Source: Nitrospirota bacterium
GTDB lineage: Bacteria > Nitrospirota > Thermodesulfovibrionia > Thermodesulfovibrionales > UBA9159
Direction of reading: 5' to 3'
DNA length: 64,000 bases
NCBI GenBank assembly: GCA_023475105.1
Contig: JAMCWJ010000012.1
Location: forward strand, 1-64,000
Shown here: positions 63,244 through 64,000 of the stretch, one piece after another
Layout of the letters: each line of letters starts with the position of its first letter
How positions within the stretch are numbered: the first letter of the stretch is position 1
The notes under the pieces: model-generated
Databases searched by the model: none
The model's input: the letters and a program-made list of their open reading frames with translations, nothing else
Told to the model about the DNA's origin: nothing
Made by a program: the position numbers and the translations under genes

Positions 63244-64000
63244 CGCGCCGGCAGCCGGTGCTCCCCCTGTTGCCCGCCGTTCCGCACCTTCCTGTAGAAT
63301 TCGCACTTCTTGCAGTCCTCGTATTTCTGGGCGAAGGTGCCCTGTGCCCTGCCCTCGCAAAACGTTCCTGCGACGGCCCAGCAGATCCTTCCGAAATTCG
63401 GATACGCGGGGCATTTCAGCGAGGCGTCATTGTCCCTTCCGCATTTCATGTATTCCCAGCACTTCACCTCGGGCGATTGTTCCCCCTGTTGATATGGGAA
63501 GTAGAGCGTGAATGAGGAGCCTCCGCCGGGTCTGTTCCCGGCCCTGATGAGTCCGCCGTGCTCTTCCATGATTTTTCGCGTTATCGAAAGCCCGAGGCCG
63601 GTCCCATGCGTCGCCGTCCTCGTGGTGAAGAACGGCTCGAAGATGAGGGGCAGATGTTCCTCCGGAATCCCCGGCCCCGTATCGCTCACGCGCAGGAACA
63701 TGTAGAGGACGCCGTTCCGCTCTTCTTTCCCTGTCTTGACGGTCAGCGCGCCGCCTTCCGGCATCGCGTCGAGCGCGTTGGTGATGAGACTGCCGAGGGC
63801 GTGCCTCACCTGATCGGGGTCTATCAGCACCGGGAAGAGCTGTTCGTCCCGCTCGTTTTCGACTGTCACCGACTGTTCCCTGCACAAGTCTTCATACAGC
63901 TTCAGTGTGCCGAGGACCACGTCTTCCAGGTCATACGTCCCAAGGTTGTTCCTCGCCTCGCGCGAAAAGGTGAGGACATCCCCCAGTATCTTTTCGAGCC
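63240..64000 (-). CDS. Sensor histidine kinase (N-terminus beyond window) with C-terminal two-CW Cys-rich domain
   Basis: HALGSLITNALDAMPEGGALTV...VSDTGPGIPEEHLPLIFEPFFTTRTATHGTGLGLSITRKIMEEHGG; C-terminus CWEYMKCGRDNDASLKCPAYPNFGRICWAVAGTFCEG...CKKCEFYRKV. Confidence 0.92.
   Translation of the reverse strand, partial: LEKILGDVLTFSREARNNLGTYDLEDVVLGTLKLYEDLCREQSVTVENERDEQLFPVLIDPDQVRHALGSLITNALDAMPEGGALTVKTGKEERNGVLYMFLRVSDTGPGIPEEHLPLIFEPFFTTRTATHGTGLGLSITRKIMEEHGGLIRAGNRPGGGSSFTLYFPYQQGEQSPEVKCWEYMKCGRDNDASLKCPAYPNFGRICWAVAGTFCEGRAQGTFAQKYEDCKKCEFYRKVRNGGQQGEHRLPAR

Noticed and set aside
1-64000. CRISPR array, rRNA, tRNA or integrase-bounded element
   Set aside because: No regularly spaced direct repeats, no rRNA/tRNA-like sequence and no integrase gene recognised by eye; a tRNAscan/CRISPR finder run would be needed to be certain

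Overview
GC-rich bacterial chromosome segment. The gene content (AprAB/Hdr/Nuo redox genes, a HARP-like PIN protein, two-CW histidine kinase) would fit a Nitrospirota or deltaproteobacterial-type anaerobe, but that is an inference. Housekeeping content includes dnaJ (partial), nth, dapA/dapF/lysA, aconitase, groES-like, rmuC, nadD, rsfS, a lapB-like gene, a pilT-like gene and a sensor kinase (partial). Four accessory blocks stand out. (1) A Type I R-M operon on the minus strand (9.3-17.5 kb) has ORF6N, DUF3800 and Fic genes embedded. A 53-aa convergent ORF missing from the ORF track overlaps the fic 3' end and carries SSAVEG, a match to the Fic-inhibitory (S/T)xxxE(G/N) motif. (2) A sulfur/redox locus on the minus strand (18.4-34.5 kb) has PhnD-like and DASS transport genes, a Crp/Fnr regulator, divergent AprA/AprB-like subunits, an HdrA-MvhD fusion, HdrC, HdrB, a stand-alone NuoE/F/G trio, a receiver domain fused to a GcvH-like domain, and a ModA-like protein without an export signal. 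(3) A second R-M/defence island on the plus strand (44.2-50.0 kb) has a BcgI-like nuclease-methylase fusion with a tandem-TRD S subunit, a restriction-endonuclease-like gene, a membrane protein followed by two tiny Lys/Pro-rich proteins, and an internally deleted methylase. (4) A dispersed palindromic MITE/REP family has four longer copies and two core-only copies. Other observations: a frameshifted terC, an rsfS without a canonical start codon, a PAP2-GT39 fusion, a kinase-USP pair and gene remnants. No CRISPR array, rRNA or tRNA was recognised. All calls come from reading the sequence and translations; no database search was run.
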